A stretch of DNA of 64,000 bases from Collinsella bouchesdurhonensis (GTDB taxonomy: Bacteria > Actinomycetota > Coriobacteriia > Coriobacteriales > Coriobacteriaceae). The notes under the pieces were generated by a model. The model was not told the DNA's origin. It worked only from the letters and a program-made list of their open reading frames with translations, and did no database searches. The first letter of the stretch is position 1. Every line of letters starts with the position of its first letter. The translations under genes were made by a program, and so were the position numbers. Positions 25,491 through 34,703 of this stretch are shown piece after piece. The stretch is from the NCBI RefSeq assembly GCF_900155365.1, contig NZ_LT699743.1, forward strand, positions 250,219 to 314,218, given 5' to 3'.

Positions 25491-26855
25491 ATGGCGATCA
25501 CGCCTCAAGAAATCGCAGAGACCCGCGGCATGGTCGCGGAGCAAAACCTCGACATCCGCACCATCACCATGGGCATCTCCCTTATGGGATGTGCCGACGA
25601 GAACCTCGATCGCATGTGCACCAAGGTCTATGACCACGTGACCAGCACTGCCGAGAATCTCGTACAGACCGCCGAGGATCTTGAGCGCGAATATGGCATC
25701 CCCATCGTTAACAAGCGTGTCTCCGTCACGCCCGTGGCAAAGATCGCCGCATGCTGCAAGGACGAGGACCTCACCCCCATCGCCCACGCACTCGACCGCG
25801 CCGCTGAGACACTCGGCATCGACTACTTGGGCGGCTTTTCCGCCGTTGTCCAGAAGGGCATCGGTGACGCCGACCGTCGTTTGATTCAATCCATCCCCGA
25901 GGCGCTCGCCGGCACGAGCCGCGTTTGCTCCTCCATGAACGTGGCAAGCCTGCGCGCAGGCATCAATATGGATGCCGTACTCATGGCAGCTCATACCATC
26001 ATTGACTCGGCCAAGCTCACCGCCGACCACGAGTCCGTAGGCGCCTCCAAGTTCGTCTGCTTTGCCAACATGGTGGAGGATTCGCCCTTTATGGCAGGTG
26101 CTGTGCACGGTGGCGGCGAGGCAGATGCCGTCATCAACGTTGGCGTCTCCGGCCCTGGCGTCATGGCAGCCGCACTGGAGAAGCTTCCCGACACCGCCTC
26201 TATGATGGAAGTTGCCGAGAAGATCAAGCAGACCGCTTTTAAGATCACGCGCGCCGGAGAGCTTATGAGCCGCGAGGCTTCCCGCCGCCTGGGCGTGGAA
26301 AAGGGCATCGTGGACCTTTCCCTTGCCCCCACCCCCGCCGTAGGCGACTCCGTTGCCCGCATTCTCGAGATCATCGGCGTGGGCACCTGTGGCGGCCCCG
26401 GCCCCACATGCGCCCTCCCCATGCTGAACGATGCCGTCAAGAAGGGCGGCGTTATGGCCAGCTCCAGCGTCGGCGGCCTTTCGGGCGCCTTCATCCCCGT
26501 CTCCGAAGATGCGGGCATGATCGCCGCCGTCGAGGCAGGCGCCCTCTCGCTCGAGAAGCTTGAGGCCATGACCTGCGTCTGCTCTGTCGGCCTTGACATG
26601 ATCGCCGTTCCCGGCGACACCTCCGTCGAGACCATCGCCGGCATCATCGCCGACGAGATGGCAATCGGTGTCATCAACAATAAGACCACGGCCGTCCGTA
26701 TCATCCCTGCCATCGGCAAGAGCCTGGGTGAGTGCGTGGACTACGGTGGACTGTTCGGCCGCGCGCCCATCATGCCCGTCAATCCGAACGCGGGCACGGT
26801 TCTTGCGCATCGCGGTGGCCGCTTCCCCGCTCCGCTCAATTCGCTCAAGAACTAG
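25491..26855 (+). CDS. UPF0210 (DUF711) family protein
   Basis: A 454-residue soluble protein of the UPF0210/DUF711 family, related to the pyruvate-formate-lyase fold by structure but of unknown function. Family blocks include [13 protein letters not shown] (~20), [19 protein letters not shown] (~190), [18 protein letters not shown] (~325) and the C-terminal [22 protein letters not shown]. In many bacteria it follows a small ACT-domain protein (UPF0237); none is present here. AAGGAG is 6 bases before the ATG. It stands alone between metH and a strong terminator. Confidence 0.88.
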   Translation: MAITPQEIAETRGMVAEQNLDIRTITMGISLMGCADENLDRMCTKVYDHVTSTAENLVQTAEDLEREYGIPIVNKRVSVTPVAKIAACCKDEDLTPIAHALDRAAETLGIDYLGGFSAVVQKGIGDADRRLIQSIPEALAGTSRVCSSMNVASLRAGINMDAVLMAAHTIIDSAKLTADHESVGASKFVCFANMVEDSPFMAGAVHGGGEADAVINVGVSGPGVMAAALEKLPDTASMMEVAEKIKQTAFKITRAGELMSREASRRLGVEKGIVDLSLAPTPAVGDSVARILEIIGVGTCGGPGPTCALPMLNDAVKKGGVMASSSVGGLSGAFIPVSEDAGMIAAVEAGALSLEKLEAMTCVCSVGLDMIAVPGDTSVETIAGIIADEMAIGVINNKTTAVRIIPAIGKSLGECVDYGGLFGRAPIMPVNPNAGTVLAHRGGRFPAPLNSLKN

Positions 26856-26877
26856 CGCATCCTGTTTGATGTGTGTT

Positions 26878-26914
26878 ACGGGCCGGTTGGACTCAGCGCC
26901 AACCGGCCCGTTTG
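26878..26914 (+). terminator. terminator of the UPF0210 gene
   Basis: Perfect 13-bp arms ACGGGCCGGTTGG / CCAACCGGCCCGT with an 8-nt loop, followed by TTTGC. Confidence 0.8.
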
Positions 26915-26963
26915 CTATTGTTTGGGGCTACGTACCAGTCACCCCGCAGCAGAAAGGCTGTAC

Positions 26964-27446
26964 ATGAAGAAGTTTTTTAAGACCTTTGGCGGCGTGCTCA
27001 TGGGCATCGTCGTTGTCTTTGGCATCCTTTCCGTACTGTGCAGCACGCTCCTTGCGGGAACCCCGTTGGCATCCACCCTCCAGCATCTTGGGGGAGGTGC
27101 CGGAGCTACCGCCGCCAACGTCGCGCTCGATGCTTCGGGAATCAAAGGAAAACTCGACAGCGAGCTTCGCTCTCACGCTGGCGACATCGCCGCCGCGACC
27201 GGTCTTTCCGAAGGTCAAGTCGAAGATATCATCAACCAAATTGACATCTCTTCTTGGAGCGTCACGACGCTTCCCGCCGATGCCACCGTAGCGGGTAGTT
27301 TTCAGACCTCGTATCAAGGCACAAACGTCACGGTCACAACCTACACAGACCCATCGTATGTCTCCATCAGCCCCTGGGGTCAGACCATTACGCTTGCCGT
27401 GCCCGAGAGCTCGCAAAACTACGTTTCCTACCTCTCGTATCTTTAG
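26964..27446 (+). CDS. unknown secreted or membrane-anchored protein
   Basis: A 160-residue protein with a clear N-terminal hydrophobic helix (residues ~9-35, GVLMGIVVVFGILSVLCSTLL) after a basic start MKKFFK, which would act as a signal or anchor. The outside part is rich in serine, threonine and small residues and ends in a tyrosine-rich tail. No family recognised. AGAAAGG lies 7 bases before the ATG. The gene is convergent with another unknown membrane protein (27458-28141), only 11 bases apart. Confidence 0.65.
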   Translation: MKKFFKTFGGVLMGIVVVFGILSVLCSTLLAGTPLASTLQHLGGGAGATAANVALDASGIKGKLDSELRSHAGDIAAATGLSEGQVEDIINQIDISSWSVTTLPADATVAGSFQTSYQGTNVTVTTYTDPSYVSISPWGQTITLAVPESSQNYVSYLSYL

Positions 27447-27457
27447 AGCAGCTACGC

Positions 27458-28141
27458 TCAAAGCTCGATATTCTTCATCGTTCCATCCCGCAGTTCGAGC
27501 TCTAAGACGCCTTTGGAAAGGCTGGCCTTCTGCACGCAGCCGTCTCCTCGAACAAGCTCGAACGGCACGCAGCCGTCGCCTAAAGCAAGACTTGTCACGT
27601 GATAATCTGCATCGGTTGTCGATATGGCATATACCGCACCCGAGTACTCAATGACGCCTACCGGGGAACCGTCCATCTCGCAAAGGTCGCTCGACTCGTC
27701 TTCGGAGCCCTGGGCGCGTCGCTGAAGGACGCATCCATCGCCTGTTGCAGATAAACGGTAAACAAATCCACCGTACTCGATGCTCTTTTTTGCGGTGCCC
27801 TCAGAAGAGCGGACCACCGCAACCTCCGCCTCTCCGGCAGCCGCACCATCACGGTGATGGGCTACGCCCGTCAGGGCGCCACCGATCAGATATACAACAA
27901 CAAGCGCCAGCCCGATTCCCACCAGTGCCGCCGCGAACGAAACAGCACGGCTTGAGCGCTCGACAGCACCGTTCGATATCGCGCGACGCGTACCCGCAGC
28001 TGCAGCACGCAGGCGTTCTCGCTCCACCGGCCTGGCATGAGCCGCCCTCTTGGCGGCATCAAGCGCATTGACGGGCATACGGACATGGGACATGCGCCCA
28101 TCGCTCGCGCGGCCATCCCTCCGCTTGGTCTCCATCGCCAT
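27458..28141 (-). CDS. unknown single-pass membrane protein
   Basis: A 227-residue protein with a basic cytoplasmic N-terminus (residues 1-75, rich in Arg and Ala), one membrane helix near residues 80-100 (AALVGIGLALVVVYLIGGAL), and an outside domain with two similar halves: 'IEYGGFVYRLSATGDGCVLQ' and 'IEYSGAVYAISTTDADYHV', suggesting a small duplicated beta unit. No family recognised. The start at 28141 is chosen because GGAGAGGAG lies 5 bases upstream; a frame seven codons longer also exists. It is divergent from yhbY, with about 120 bases between. Confidence 0.65.
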   Translation of the reverse strand: MAMETKRRDGRASDGRMSHVRMPVNALDAAKRAAHARPVERERLRAAAAGTRRAISNGAVERSSRAVSFAAALVGIGLALVVVYLIGGALTGVAHHRDGAAAGEAEVAVVRSSEGTAKKSIEYGGFVYRLSATGDGCVLQRRAQGSEDESSDLCEMDGSPVGVIEYSGAVYAISTTDADYHVTSLALGDGCVPFELVRGDGCVQKASLSKGVLELELRDGTMKNIEL

Positions 28142-28261
28142 CCGCGCTCCTCTCCAAGGCATACTGCAATTGTGTATGCACAGGTTTTCGCCCCTATGCA
28201 GACCTGCGGTACGTTATCGTATTGCACGGAATACAGAGTAGCAGCAGAAAGTGAGCTTTCC

Positions 28262-28561
28262 ATGGCCCTCACCGGTAAACAGGTTCGCCAGCTCCGCGCC
28301 CTGGCGCATCACCTCAATCCCGTCGTCAACGTTGGCCGCGGGGACATCAACGACGGCGTCGTCGCGCAGACGGAAGAGTGCCTCGAAGCACACGAGCTTA
28401 TCAAATGCAATGTCCAGGACGGCAGCGATCTTACGGCACGCGAAGCCGCCAACGAGCTCGCAGAGCGCTGCGGCGCCGACGTGGTCCAGGTCATTGGCCA
28501 CCGTTTTTCGCTCTATCGCATGAGCTCGCGCAAAGACGCCGACCACATCAAGCTCGACTAA
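28262..28561 (+). CDS. yhbY: YhbY-type RNA-binding protein (CRM domain)
   Basis: A 99-residue protein consisting of one CRM domain. The pattern 'MALTGKQVRQLRALAHHLNPVV.VG..G' at the start and 'HELIKCNV' in the middle fit the YhbY family, which binds pre-50S ribosomal particles through a GxxG-like loop (here 'VGRGDIND'). The ATG at 28262 follows AGAAAGTGAG, a weak ribosome site. The gene has its own terminator. Confidence 0.88.
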   Translation: MALTGKQVRQLRALAHHLNPVVNVGRGDINDGVVAQTEECLEAHELIKCNVQDGSDLTAREAANELAERCGADVVQVIGHRFSLYRMSSRKDADHIKLD

Positions 28562-28584
28562 CGCGTACGCGTACGCTTTTGCTC

Positions 28585-28619
28585 AAGCGCGCTCCCCCAC
28601 CTGGAGGAGCGCGCTTTTT
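28585..28619 (+). terminator. terminator of yhbY
   Basis: AAGCGCGCTCC and GGAGCGCGCTT form an 11-bp stem with a 10-nt loop, followed by TTT. Just before it (28561-28576) is a short ACGCGT repeat run. Confidence 0.85.
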
Positions 28620-28635
28620 CATATTACCCAGGCGC

Positions 28636-31600
28636 TCACAGCATGACAGGGGCCTTGGACCTTCCAATGATCTGCTCATAGGCGATGCGCGTCTTTTCCT
28701 CGGGAAGCGCATGCACTTCATGCTCCAGATAGTGCAGGTGGCTGTTATAGAGCTCGACCACTTCACGCCGACGTCCGCATAAGTCAAAGACGGCCATGGC
28801 GCGTCTAATCACGTCTTCGCGTGTCGCTTCTTGTCTCAAGGCCGCCTCGACAAGCCAAGTAGCCGATGCCGTGTTCCCAGCCTCGACAGACAAATCAATC
28901 CCGCGAATCATGCAGTCGATAAACTTGGACTGATACATGCGACGCAGTTGAACAAAGAACTGCGTATTGCCAATGCTCGGGATAAAAAGCGGACCCGCAT
29001 ATACCTCCTCGAGCTTTAAACAATCGTCGATAACTTCCTGTGCGCTCCTACCCGTCTTGCGCAGCAAGACCTCACGCGCCAACGCGTCAAAACGACGAAT
29101 ATCAGACGTAACATAATCACCGTTGAAGGATATGGCATCGGCCTGCGTTACCACATACTGAGGACCGTCCTTCCGCTGACTCAATGCACTCCGCAGGGAG
29201 GAGAGCGCAGTATAGAGACTCTTGCGCGCATGGGCATAATCCATCTCCGGCCACATCTCCTCAGAAATCACCCGACGGTCCACAAAGGTATCGATCGAAA
29301 GCACGAGGCGCGCAGCAAGCGCACTTGCCTTCTTGCGCTTCCAAACTTCATCGGTCAGGGTATGGCCGTTGCGCAACACGTGAAAGCCGCCAAAGAGGTT
29401 GATAGTTACCTGCCCCACATCGGGAGTCCCCAAATAGAGCATCGTCTCATATGACTCCACCTCCTTTGCCTCATCGATGACGCCTCGATACTGCGAGGGG
29501 TGCCGGAGCGGAACTAGACGGCGCGCCGAATCGGATCTATCCCCCAGCACTGACATAGCAAGACAAGCACGCGTTGCAAAAGAGGAATCCAGTAATACGG
29601 ACCGATGCATCGAAAACCATGCCGAAAGCTCCGCATCAAAACGTGCGGCCGAAAGATGCAACGCCGTAGACCACGCCCAAGCCGGATCTTTGGCCTGCGT
29701 CGCAAGATCTAAAAGATCTGCCTGTTCGCGAACGGTTATCATCGAGGCATCCCTTAGCTGAGCGCTTTGCACCAGCAAATGAGCCCAACCGCGCAGAAAG
29801 ATATTCGACTTGTCTGCGAGCTTCTCCACTTGCTGCCCACGAAACTGCGCATTCATCACCTGCCCCAACGTCAATGCCTGCCAGCCTTCCGCCGCAAGGC
29901 AAAACAGCTGAGTTGGCAAATCGGATTGCCGAACCGCCATCGTATTGGCATCGATAAATGCCCGCTCGTCGGCAATCGGCTCGAGACGCATCAGGTGTCC
30001 CACCGCCTGTGCCATACGCACTCGCGCGGCACAAGGCAAAAGCCTGCGCTCGAGAAGCACATCGCGCAAGCCGCTTAAGCGAGACATCGCCTCGCTGAGG
30101 TCTTCCGGGCGGCCGCAAAAGGCTTGCTTGAGCACCTCCACCGTAGATTCGAGAATCTCCAGCAAATCGACCCCGTTGCATCTTCTGTTTTGCGGCAAAG
30201 GCTCTGGAGCACTATAGGCAGCGATGTTTCCGTCGCCTGCCATAAGACGGTCATAGGCGGCAATACAAGCCTCCAACCGATCAGCATGCGACGACCTTGC
30301 GCCTCTGCAAAAATGCTCCGAAAGCGTCGGAAGCGATATTCCCGCGCACGAATCCCACAGAGCCACAAACGCACAGGCACATGCCCACTCCGTTGGGTCG
30401 ACATCGCGTTCCATATCGTAGGCGCGCTTCCTCAGCTCGAGTGCCGCAGCGCGAGCAAGACGAAGGTCACCAAGCGTCAACGCCGCAAGACATGCCGCAA
30501 GCAGAGCACCGGCTTCAAGCGGCTCCTCTGTAGAGGCTTCATGCCGGCCCAGCAATCGGCTAATAAACAAGCCATGGCCACTCAGAACAAATCCGGTAGG
30601 GCGCATCGCAAGCAAGGCGATGGCGTCATTATCCTCCAGCACGTTCTCGCACAGCTCAACCGCATCGTCAAAGCGGGAGGCCTTAACGAGCATTCGACCG
30701 GCATGGCTAACGATTTGACTCGAAAGCCGAGCGACCATTTGCTGAAGCGAGCGCTTGATCTGTGCGCCCAACCCCAAGCACTTAAACTCGCCGGTATTGA
30801 CCGCAAATCCAAACACAGGCCAATCGCGCGAAAGCTGCAACAACACGTTCGGCTTCACGCGCACCCCGCACGCCTCAAGATCGGCCATCGTTCCCGATCC
30901 CATCGCCAACATAAAGCAAACGATCCTGAGCAAGCCATCGCGCGCCTGCTGCAAGTTGTTGAGAATCGCTTGATAAATCCCAAGGATACCCGCGTTAAGA
31001 GCAGATCCATCTGCCTCTTGTGAGCTGATACTTTGCAGCATGGCAATAAGAGCTGGGACACCTTGTGTCAGATGATAGACATCAAGCGAGGCCGAGATTG
31101 AGTATAAGCGCGCCCACTGAGCGTATTCTCGCGGCTGGACCAGCAAGGATCGAGCGGGAATGAGCGAGCTCTCCCCCACCGCCTTGACGAATTCATGGTT
31201 GGTGGGAAGGCAGGAGACAACGATCTCGAAGCCCTGATCGCGCAAATCAAATAGCGTATCAACCACACGTTGCAGCCCCGCCTTTCCAAAGCGAGGCATG
31301 TTGTCCACAATCACAACGGGCGAAGCGGTTGGCGCGATATCGCGCTGCAGACGTCGCAAACGCTCCCCAAGCTCAGCGGGACGCATTCCCTGTGCATCGA
31401 TAAGGCCCACGTCGCCGCGCGTCATATCTTCTTTAATACTGTCCGCGTATTGAAGAAGGAGTGCGGTTTTACCAAACCCCGCCGGTGCGCTTACTACGGC
31501 CATGCCGCCATCGCGGCATTTGCGCACAAGATCTTGCACCAATCTGTCTCTGCGCGCAGAAAATCCAGCTGGCACTCGATAGAACTCTCTCGTATCCGAT

Positions 31601-31641
31601 TCGCCCTTTAAGTCCCCCACATACGTTTTGCCAACATTCAC
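28636..31641 (-). CDS. large MalT/SARP-like transcriptional regulator with ATPase domain
   Basis: A protein of about 1001 residues. Near residue 70 it has a Walker A motif (SAPAGFGKTALLLQYA) in a STAND/MalT-type NTPase domain, with VVIVDNMP as a likely Walker B. The middle is a long helical-repeat region. From about residue 790 comes a winged-helix (VTINLFGGFHVLRNG, then WKRKKASALAARLVL and EEMWPEMDYAHARKSLY) followed by a BTAD-like helical domain, as in the SARP family; MalT itself ends in a LuxR domain instead. Such proteins switch on genes after binding a small ligand and ATP. A GTG at 31641 with GGGGG 5 bases before it is the best start; the frame is open to an ATG at 31710 with no ribosome site. 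The target genes are not evident. Confidence 0.78.
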   Translation of the reverse strand: MNVGKTYVGDLKGESDTREFYRVPAGFSARRDRLVQDLVRKCRDGGMAVVSAPAGFGKTALLLQYADSIKEDMTRGDVGLIDAQGMRPAELGERLRRLQRDIAPTASPVVIVDNMPRFGKAGLQRVVDTLFDLRDQGFEIVVSCLPTNHEFVKAVGESSLIPARSLLVQPREYAQWARLYSISASLDVYHLTQGVPALIAMLQSISSQEADGSALNAGILGIYQAILNNLQQARDGLLRIVCFMLAMGSGTMADLEACGVRVKPNVLLQLSRDWPVFGFAVNTGEFKCLGLGAQIKRSLQQMVARLSSQIVSHAGRMLVKASRFDDAVELCENVLEDNDAIALLAMRPTGFVLSGHGLFISRLLGRHEASTEEPLEAGALLAACLAALTLGDLRLARAAALELRKRAYDMERDVDPTEWACACAFVALWDSCAGISLPTLSEHFCRGARSSHADRLEACIAAYDRLMAGDGNIAAYSAPEPLPQNRRCNGVDLLEILESTVEVLKQAFCGRPEDLSEAMSRLSGLRDVLLERRLLPCAARVRMAQAVGHLMRLEPIADERAFIDANTMAVRQSDLPTQLFCLAAEGWQALTLGQVMNAQFRGQQVEKLADKSNIFLRGWAHLLVQSAQLRDASMITVREQADLLDLATQAKDPAWAWSTALHLSAARFDAELSAWFSMHRSVLLDSSFATRACLAMSVLGDRSDSARRLVPLRHPSQYRGVIDEAKEVESYETMLYLGTPDVGQVTINLFGGFHVLRNGHTLTDEVWKRKKASALAARLVLSIDTFVDRRVISEEMWPEMDYAHARKSLYTALSSLRSALSQRKDGPQYVVTQADAISFNGDYVTSDIRRFDALAREVLLRKTGRSAQEVIDDCLKLEEVYAGPLFIPSIGNTQFFVQLRRMYQSKFIDCMIRGIDLSVEAGNTASATWLVEAALRQEATREDVIRRAMAVFDLCGRRREVVELYNSHLHYLEHEVHALPEEKTRIAYEQIIGRSKAPVML

Positions 31642-31710
31642 TGCATCCCCCACTCTCGCGCAATGTGAGCCTTGTCGATTCAAGATACGAGCTGGTTGCC
31701 AGAGGGGCAT

Positions 31711-32059
31711 AGTAAATTCGGCGAAGAAATCTTGTTTGTTAGATTTGAGGGGAGATATATAGCATATCTTCCCCTATTTCGCGATACTTACCGTCAACTT
31801 CTCAAGGCATATGTATTTACCTGCTAAAACTCTGGAATCTGTCTTCAATATTGACAGTTTAGCGATGCCATTTGTCAACGTAACTATACATTGGCTACCG
31901 TTTATGGTGCATTTTACGGCGCTCGCCATTGCATATTTGTCCGACAGAATTAAACGTGTTAATCAGAGTTTTTGCCAAGCTCCAGCCGGTCTGTTTGATT
32001 TATTTGAGATTGCCGTAAGAAATGAGTTAGATTGGCGCAGTTTTGTTGATAACTCAGCA
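31711..32059. other. AT-rich intergenic region before the large regulator
   Basis: About 350 bases, visibly richer in A+T than its surroundings. It contains a near-palindrome AGGGGAGATAT...ATCTTCCCCT at about 31751-31778. A frame for 83 residues at 31811-32062 has only a weak ribosome site and no recognised features, so I do not call it. The region should hold the promoter of the regulator. Confidence 0.5.
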
Positions 32060-32092
32060 TAAAAAAACGGCCCCGAATCACTTCAGGGCCGT
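32060..32092 (-). terminator. terminator of nagB
   Basis: ACGGCCC and GGGCCGT pair around a 12-nt loop; the minus strand continues with TTTTTTT. Confidence 0.85.
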
Positions 32093-32136
32093 ACAACCTT
32101 GACGCTATCTACGCACCAAGGTGTATCAAATCGAAA

Positions 32137-32880
32137 CTAGGCAAGCTCGTCCTTACACAGAGCGAGCGCCTCGTCATCGGCAACGATCGTGACGTTGGTG
32201 TGCAGCTGCAGGATAGAGGCAGGGCACTGCGGGGTAACCGGGCCAAAGCACATATCGTGAACAGCCTGGGCCTTCTTCTCGCCATTGGCAACAACCAAGA
32301 TGGAGCGAGCGTTCATGATGGTCTGAACACCCATGGTGTAGGCGCGACGCGGCACATCCTCCTCACGCTCAAACAGACGGCTGTTAGCCTCGATGGTGCT
32401 CTCGGTCAGGTTAACGCAATGCGTGCCCTTGGAGAAAACGTCGTCCGGCTCGTTGAAGCCAATATGGCCGTTGCGACCAATGCCCAGAAGCTGCAGATCG
32501 CAGAAACCAGCGTCGGCAACCATCTTATCGAAAGAAGCACAAACCTCATCGACATCGGTGTTAGATCCAGCGGGAACGTGCACGTTCTTGGGGTCGATGT
32601 TGATATGATCGAAGAAATGCTTATTCATGAAGTAGTGGTAGCTCTGGGGGTCGTCGTCCGCGATACCAAAGTACTCGTCGAGGTTATACGTGCTGACCTC
32701 GGAAAAGTCAACATCGCCCTTCTTGTACCAATCGATAAGCTGGTCATAGGTGCCAATGGGAGAATCGCCCGTAGCAAGGCCCAGAACACAGTTGGGCTTT
32801 AGGATAACCTGAGCAGAAATGATGTTGGCTGCCTTGCGGCTCATATCCGTATAATCGCGAGCGCGAACGATTTTAATCAT
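32137..32880 (-). CDS. nagB: glucosamine-6-phosphate deaminase NagB
   Basis: A 247-residue enzyme that converts glucosamine 6-phosphate to fructose 6-phosphate and ammonia, the entry of amino sugars into glycolysis. Blocks: VLGLATGDSPIGTYDQLI (~residue 35), the catalytic aspartate region YNLDEYFG (~65), DLQLLGIGRNGHIGFNEP (~130, catalytic Asp-Gly-His set) and the phosphate loop near the end. GAAAGGGG precedes the ATG. It is downstream of a glucose-type EIIA gene (79-base gap) and could share its transcript. An ACGCT-N6-AGCGT inverted repeat lies in that gap (about 32925-32940). Confidence 0.95.
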   Translation of the reverse strand: MIKIVRARDYTDMSRKAANIISAQVILKPNCVLGLATGDSPIGTYDQLIDWYKKGDVDFSEVSTYNLDEYFGIADDDPQSYHYFMNKHFFDHINIDPKNVHVPAGSNTDVDEVCASFDKMVADAGFCDLQLLGIGRNGHIGFNEPDDVFSKGTHCVNLTESTIEANSRLFEREEDVPRRAYTMGVQTIMNARSILVVANGEKKAQAVHDMCFGPVTPQCPASILQLHTNVTIVADDEALALCKDELA

Positions 32881-32959
32881 GAAAGGCCCCTTTCAAAGAG
32901 CAATAACAATCCCTCAAAAGCATAACGCTAAATAAAGCGTGTAGTGGTCTTTTCTTGAG

Positions 32960-33457
32960 CTACCTCTCGCGAGCGGTAATAAGCTCGTCAAGCTCCGAAA
33001 CGGTGCTTCCCACGTTGCCCTTGATGCTGGAGAACTCAACAGAGTTGCAAATCAAAATCGGGGCAGTAACGTCAAAGCCGGCATCTTTGATAGCCTGGCG
33101 GTCAAACTCGATAAGCACCTGGCCCTTTTTTACGTTCTGTCCAATAGCGGTGCAAACGTGGAAGTACTTTCCATCCAGACGATCGGTATCAAGGCCCACA
33201 TGGATGAGAACATCCATACCTTCGTTGGTGTGAAGCGCCACGGCATGGCCAGTGGGAAAAATCGCTTCGATTTTAGAATCGGAAGGGGCAACCACATGGT
33301 TACCCGAGGGCTCAATAGCAACGCCTTGGCCCAAGAGCCCGGCGGCAAAAATATGGTCGTTCACCTCAGAGAGAGGAATTACCTTACCCGCAAGCGGCGA
33401 GAGCAAGGTATTGCGTTTGCTCCGCATGCCAAAAGTCTTGAAAAGCCCGCTCAGCAT
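32960..33457 (-). CDS. PTS glucose-family EIIA component
   Basis: A 165-residue cytoplasmic phosphocarrier of the EIIA-Glc type. The two histidines of the active site are His71 (in PTGHAVAL) and His86 (VLIHVGLDT); His86 should carry the phosphate and pass it to an EIIB. The block LSPLAGKVIPLSEVND is the usual start of the domain. AAGGAGG lies 5 bases before the ATG. It stands alone, with no EIIB or EIIC next to it, and precedes nagB, so it may serve several glucose-family permeases including one for N-acetylglucosamine, or act in regulation. Confidence 0.92.
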   Translation of the reverse strand: MLSGLFKTFGMRSKRNTLLSPLAGKVIPLSEVNDHIFAAGLLGQGVAIEPSGNHVVAPSDSKIEAIFPTGHAVALHTNEGMDVLIHVGLDTDRLDGKYFHVCTAIGQNVKKGQVLIEFDRQAIKDAGFDVTAPILICNSVEFSSIKGNVGSTVSELDELITARER

Positions 33458-33593
33458 GATCCTCCTTGTCGCACGCGATATAGCGCACAGACATTATCGT
33501 AACGCGAAGCACGTCCGATTTAAACAGAATATCGGAATGTGTCAACAACAAAGCAATTCATTATGCAAACGCTGGATGCGATCCAGCGACATG

Positions 33594-33634
33594 AAAAAAC
33601 GGAGCCCGCCGAACATGCGGCAGACTCCGTTTTT
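33594..33634 (-). terminator. terminator of rplM-rpsI
   Basis: ACGGAGCCCGCCG and CGGCAGACTCCGT form an imperfect stem around AACATG, followed on the minus strand by TTTTTT. Confidence 0.88.
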
Positions 33635-33658
33635 GAATCCAAATACCAGGCGAAATGC

Positions 33659-34054
33659 TTAGCGCTTGGAGAACTGCGGAGCGCGACGTGCCTTCTTCAG
33701 GCCGTACTTCTTGCGCTCGACCACGCGAGCATCGCGGGTCAGGAAACCGGCCTTCTTGAGGTCGGCACGGTAATCGCCAGCGTTCAGAAGAGCGCGAGCA
33801 ATGCCCAGACGAAGGGCGCCGGACTGGCCGGAGATGCCGCCGCCATCAAGAAGGGCGATGACATCAAAGGAACCGAAGGTATCGGTAACCTTGAAGGGAG
33901 CGAGAGCGTCCTCGACCAGCTGCTTGCGGCCAAAGTACTCCTCGGCATCGCGCTTGTTAACGGTGACCTTACCGGTACCGGGAACGAGACGGACGCGGGC
34001 AACGGCGTTCTTACGACGGCCGGTGCCGTAATAAACAACGGTGTTCTCAGCCAT
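33659..34054 (-). CDS. rpsI: 30S ribosomal protein S9
   Basis: A 131-residue protein starting with the family block [16 protein letters not shown] and ending in the basic tail [17 protein letters not shown], whose last residues contact the P-site tRNA. It follows rplM by 2 bases in the conserved L13-S9 pair, and a terminator closes the operon. Confidence 0.98.
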   Translation of the reverse strand: MAENTVVYYGTGRRKNAVARVRLVPGTGKVTVNKRDAEEYFGRKQLVEDALAPFKVTDTFGSFDVIALLDGGGISGQSGALRLGIARALLNAGDYRADLKKAGFLTRDARVVERKKYGLKKARRAPQFSKR

Positions 34055-34056
34055 CT

Positions 34057-34500
34057 TTAAGCCTCCAGGTCAATCTTGGTCGGGTTCTGAGCAGCATGCG
34101 GGTGCTCGGCACCAGCGTAGATCTTCAGCTTCTTGAGCTGCTGACGGCCAAGCGTGGTCTTGGGAAGCATGCCGCGAACGGCGCGCTCGATGACCTGCTC
34201 AGGGTGCTTCTCCATGGCTTCGACAAAGGTCTCGGCCTTGAGGCCGCCATTGTAGCCGGAGTGACGGTAGTAGACCTTCTGGTTGGCCTTGTTGCCGGTA
34301 AGCTGGACCTTGTCGGCATTGATGACAACCACGAAGTCACCACAGTCAGAGTTGGGGGTGAACTGAGGCTTGTTCTTACCGCGCAGGATCATTGCGACCT
34401 GAGTGGCCAGACGGCCCAGAACAGCACCCTCGGCATCGACGAGAACCCAGTTGCGCTGGACCTCGCCCTGCTTGGCGTAGTGAGTCGATTTCTGAATCAC
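34057..34500 (-). CDS. rplM: 50S ribosomal protein L13
   Basis: A 147-residue protein with the blocks [49 protein letters not shown] and [19 protein letters not shown] typical of L13. It is first in the rplM-rpsI operon; about 200 bases upstream separate it from the divergent LuxR-type gene. Confidence 0.98.
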   Translation of the reverse strand: MIQKSTHYAKQGEVQRNWVLVDAEGAVLGRLATQVAMILRGKNKPQFTPNSDCGDFVVVINADKVQLTGNKANQKVYYRHSGYNGGLKAETFVEAMEKHPEQVIERAVRGMLPKTTLGRQQLKKLKIYAGAEHPHAAQNPTKIDLEA

Positions 34501-34703
34501 TTGACTCCTCCATGTACATTGCGTGTCTTAACAGAGATTCACGGGGCTCTGCAAAGTAACTTGTCGAGTATACCGCGCGAACGCTTTAAGTCAACGATAA
34601 TTCGGCGTTCTATCAGAGTTTCTGCATATGCGGCCGAACATCCTTCGCGCATCCTTGAGGCCTTTTGTACAATACGAAGAATCGATAGCGAAAGGAAGCC
34701 TTT

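Noticed and set aside
24903-26810. 635-codon minus-strand frame opposite metH and the UPF0210 gene
   Set aside because: Spans two well-supported genes and the gap between them; composition is typical of an antisense frame (Gly, Asp, His rich).
31811-32062. 83-codon frame in the AT-rich gap before nagB's terminator
   Set aside because: Only a weak ribosome site and no recognised features; the region is better read as a promoter region. Not excluded.
32944-32960. AGTGGTCT half-site resembling a DasR/NagR operator near nagB
   Set aside because: Only one half of the palindrome is present (the second half does not match), so it does not support amino-sugar control by itself.
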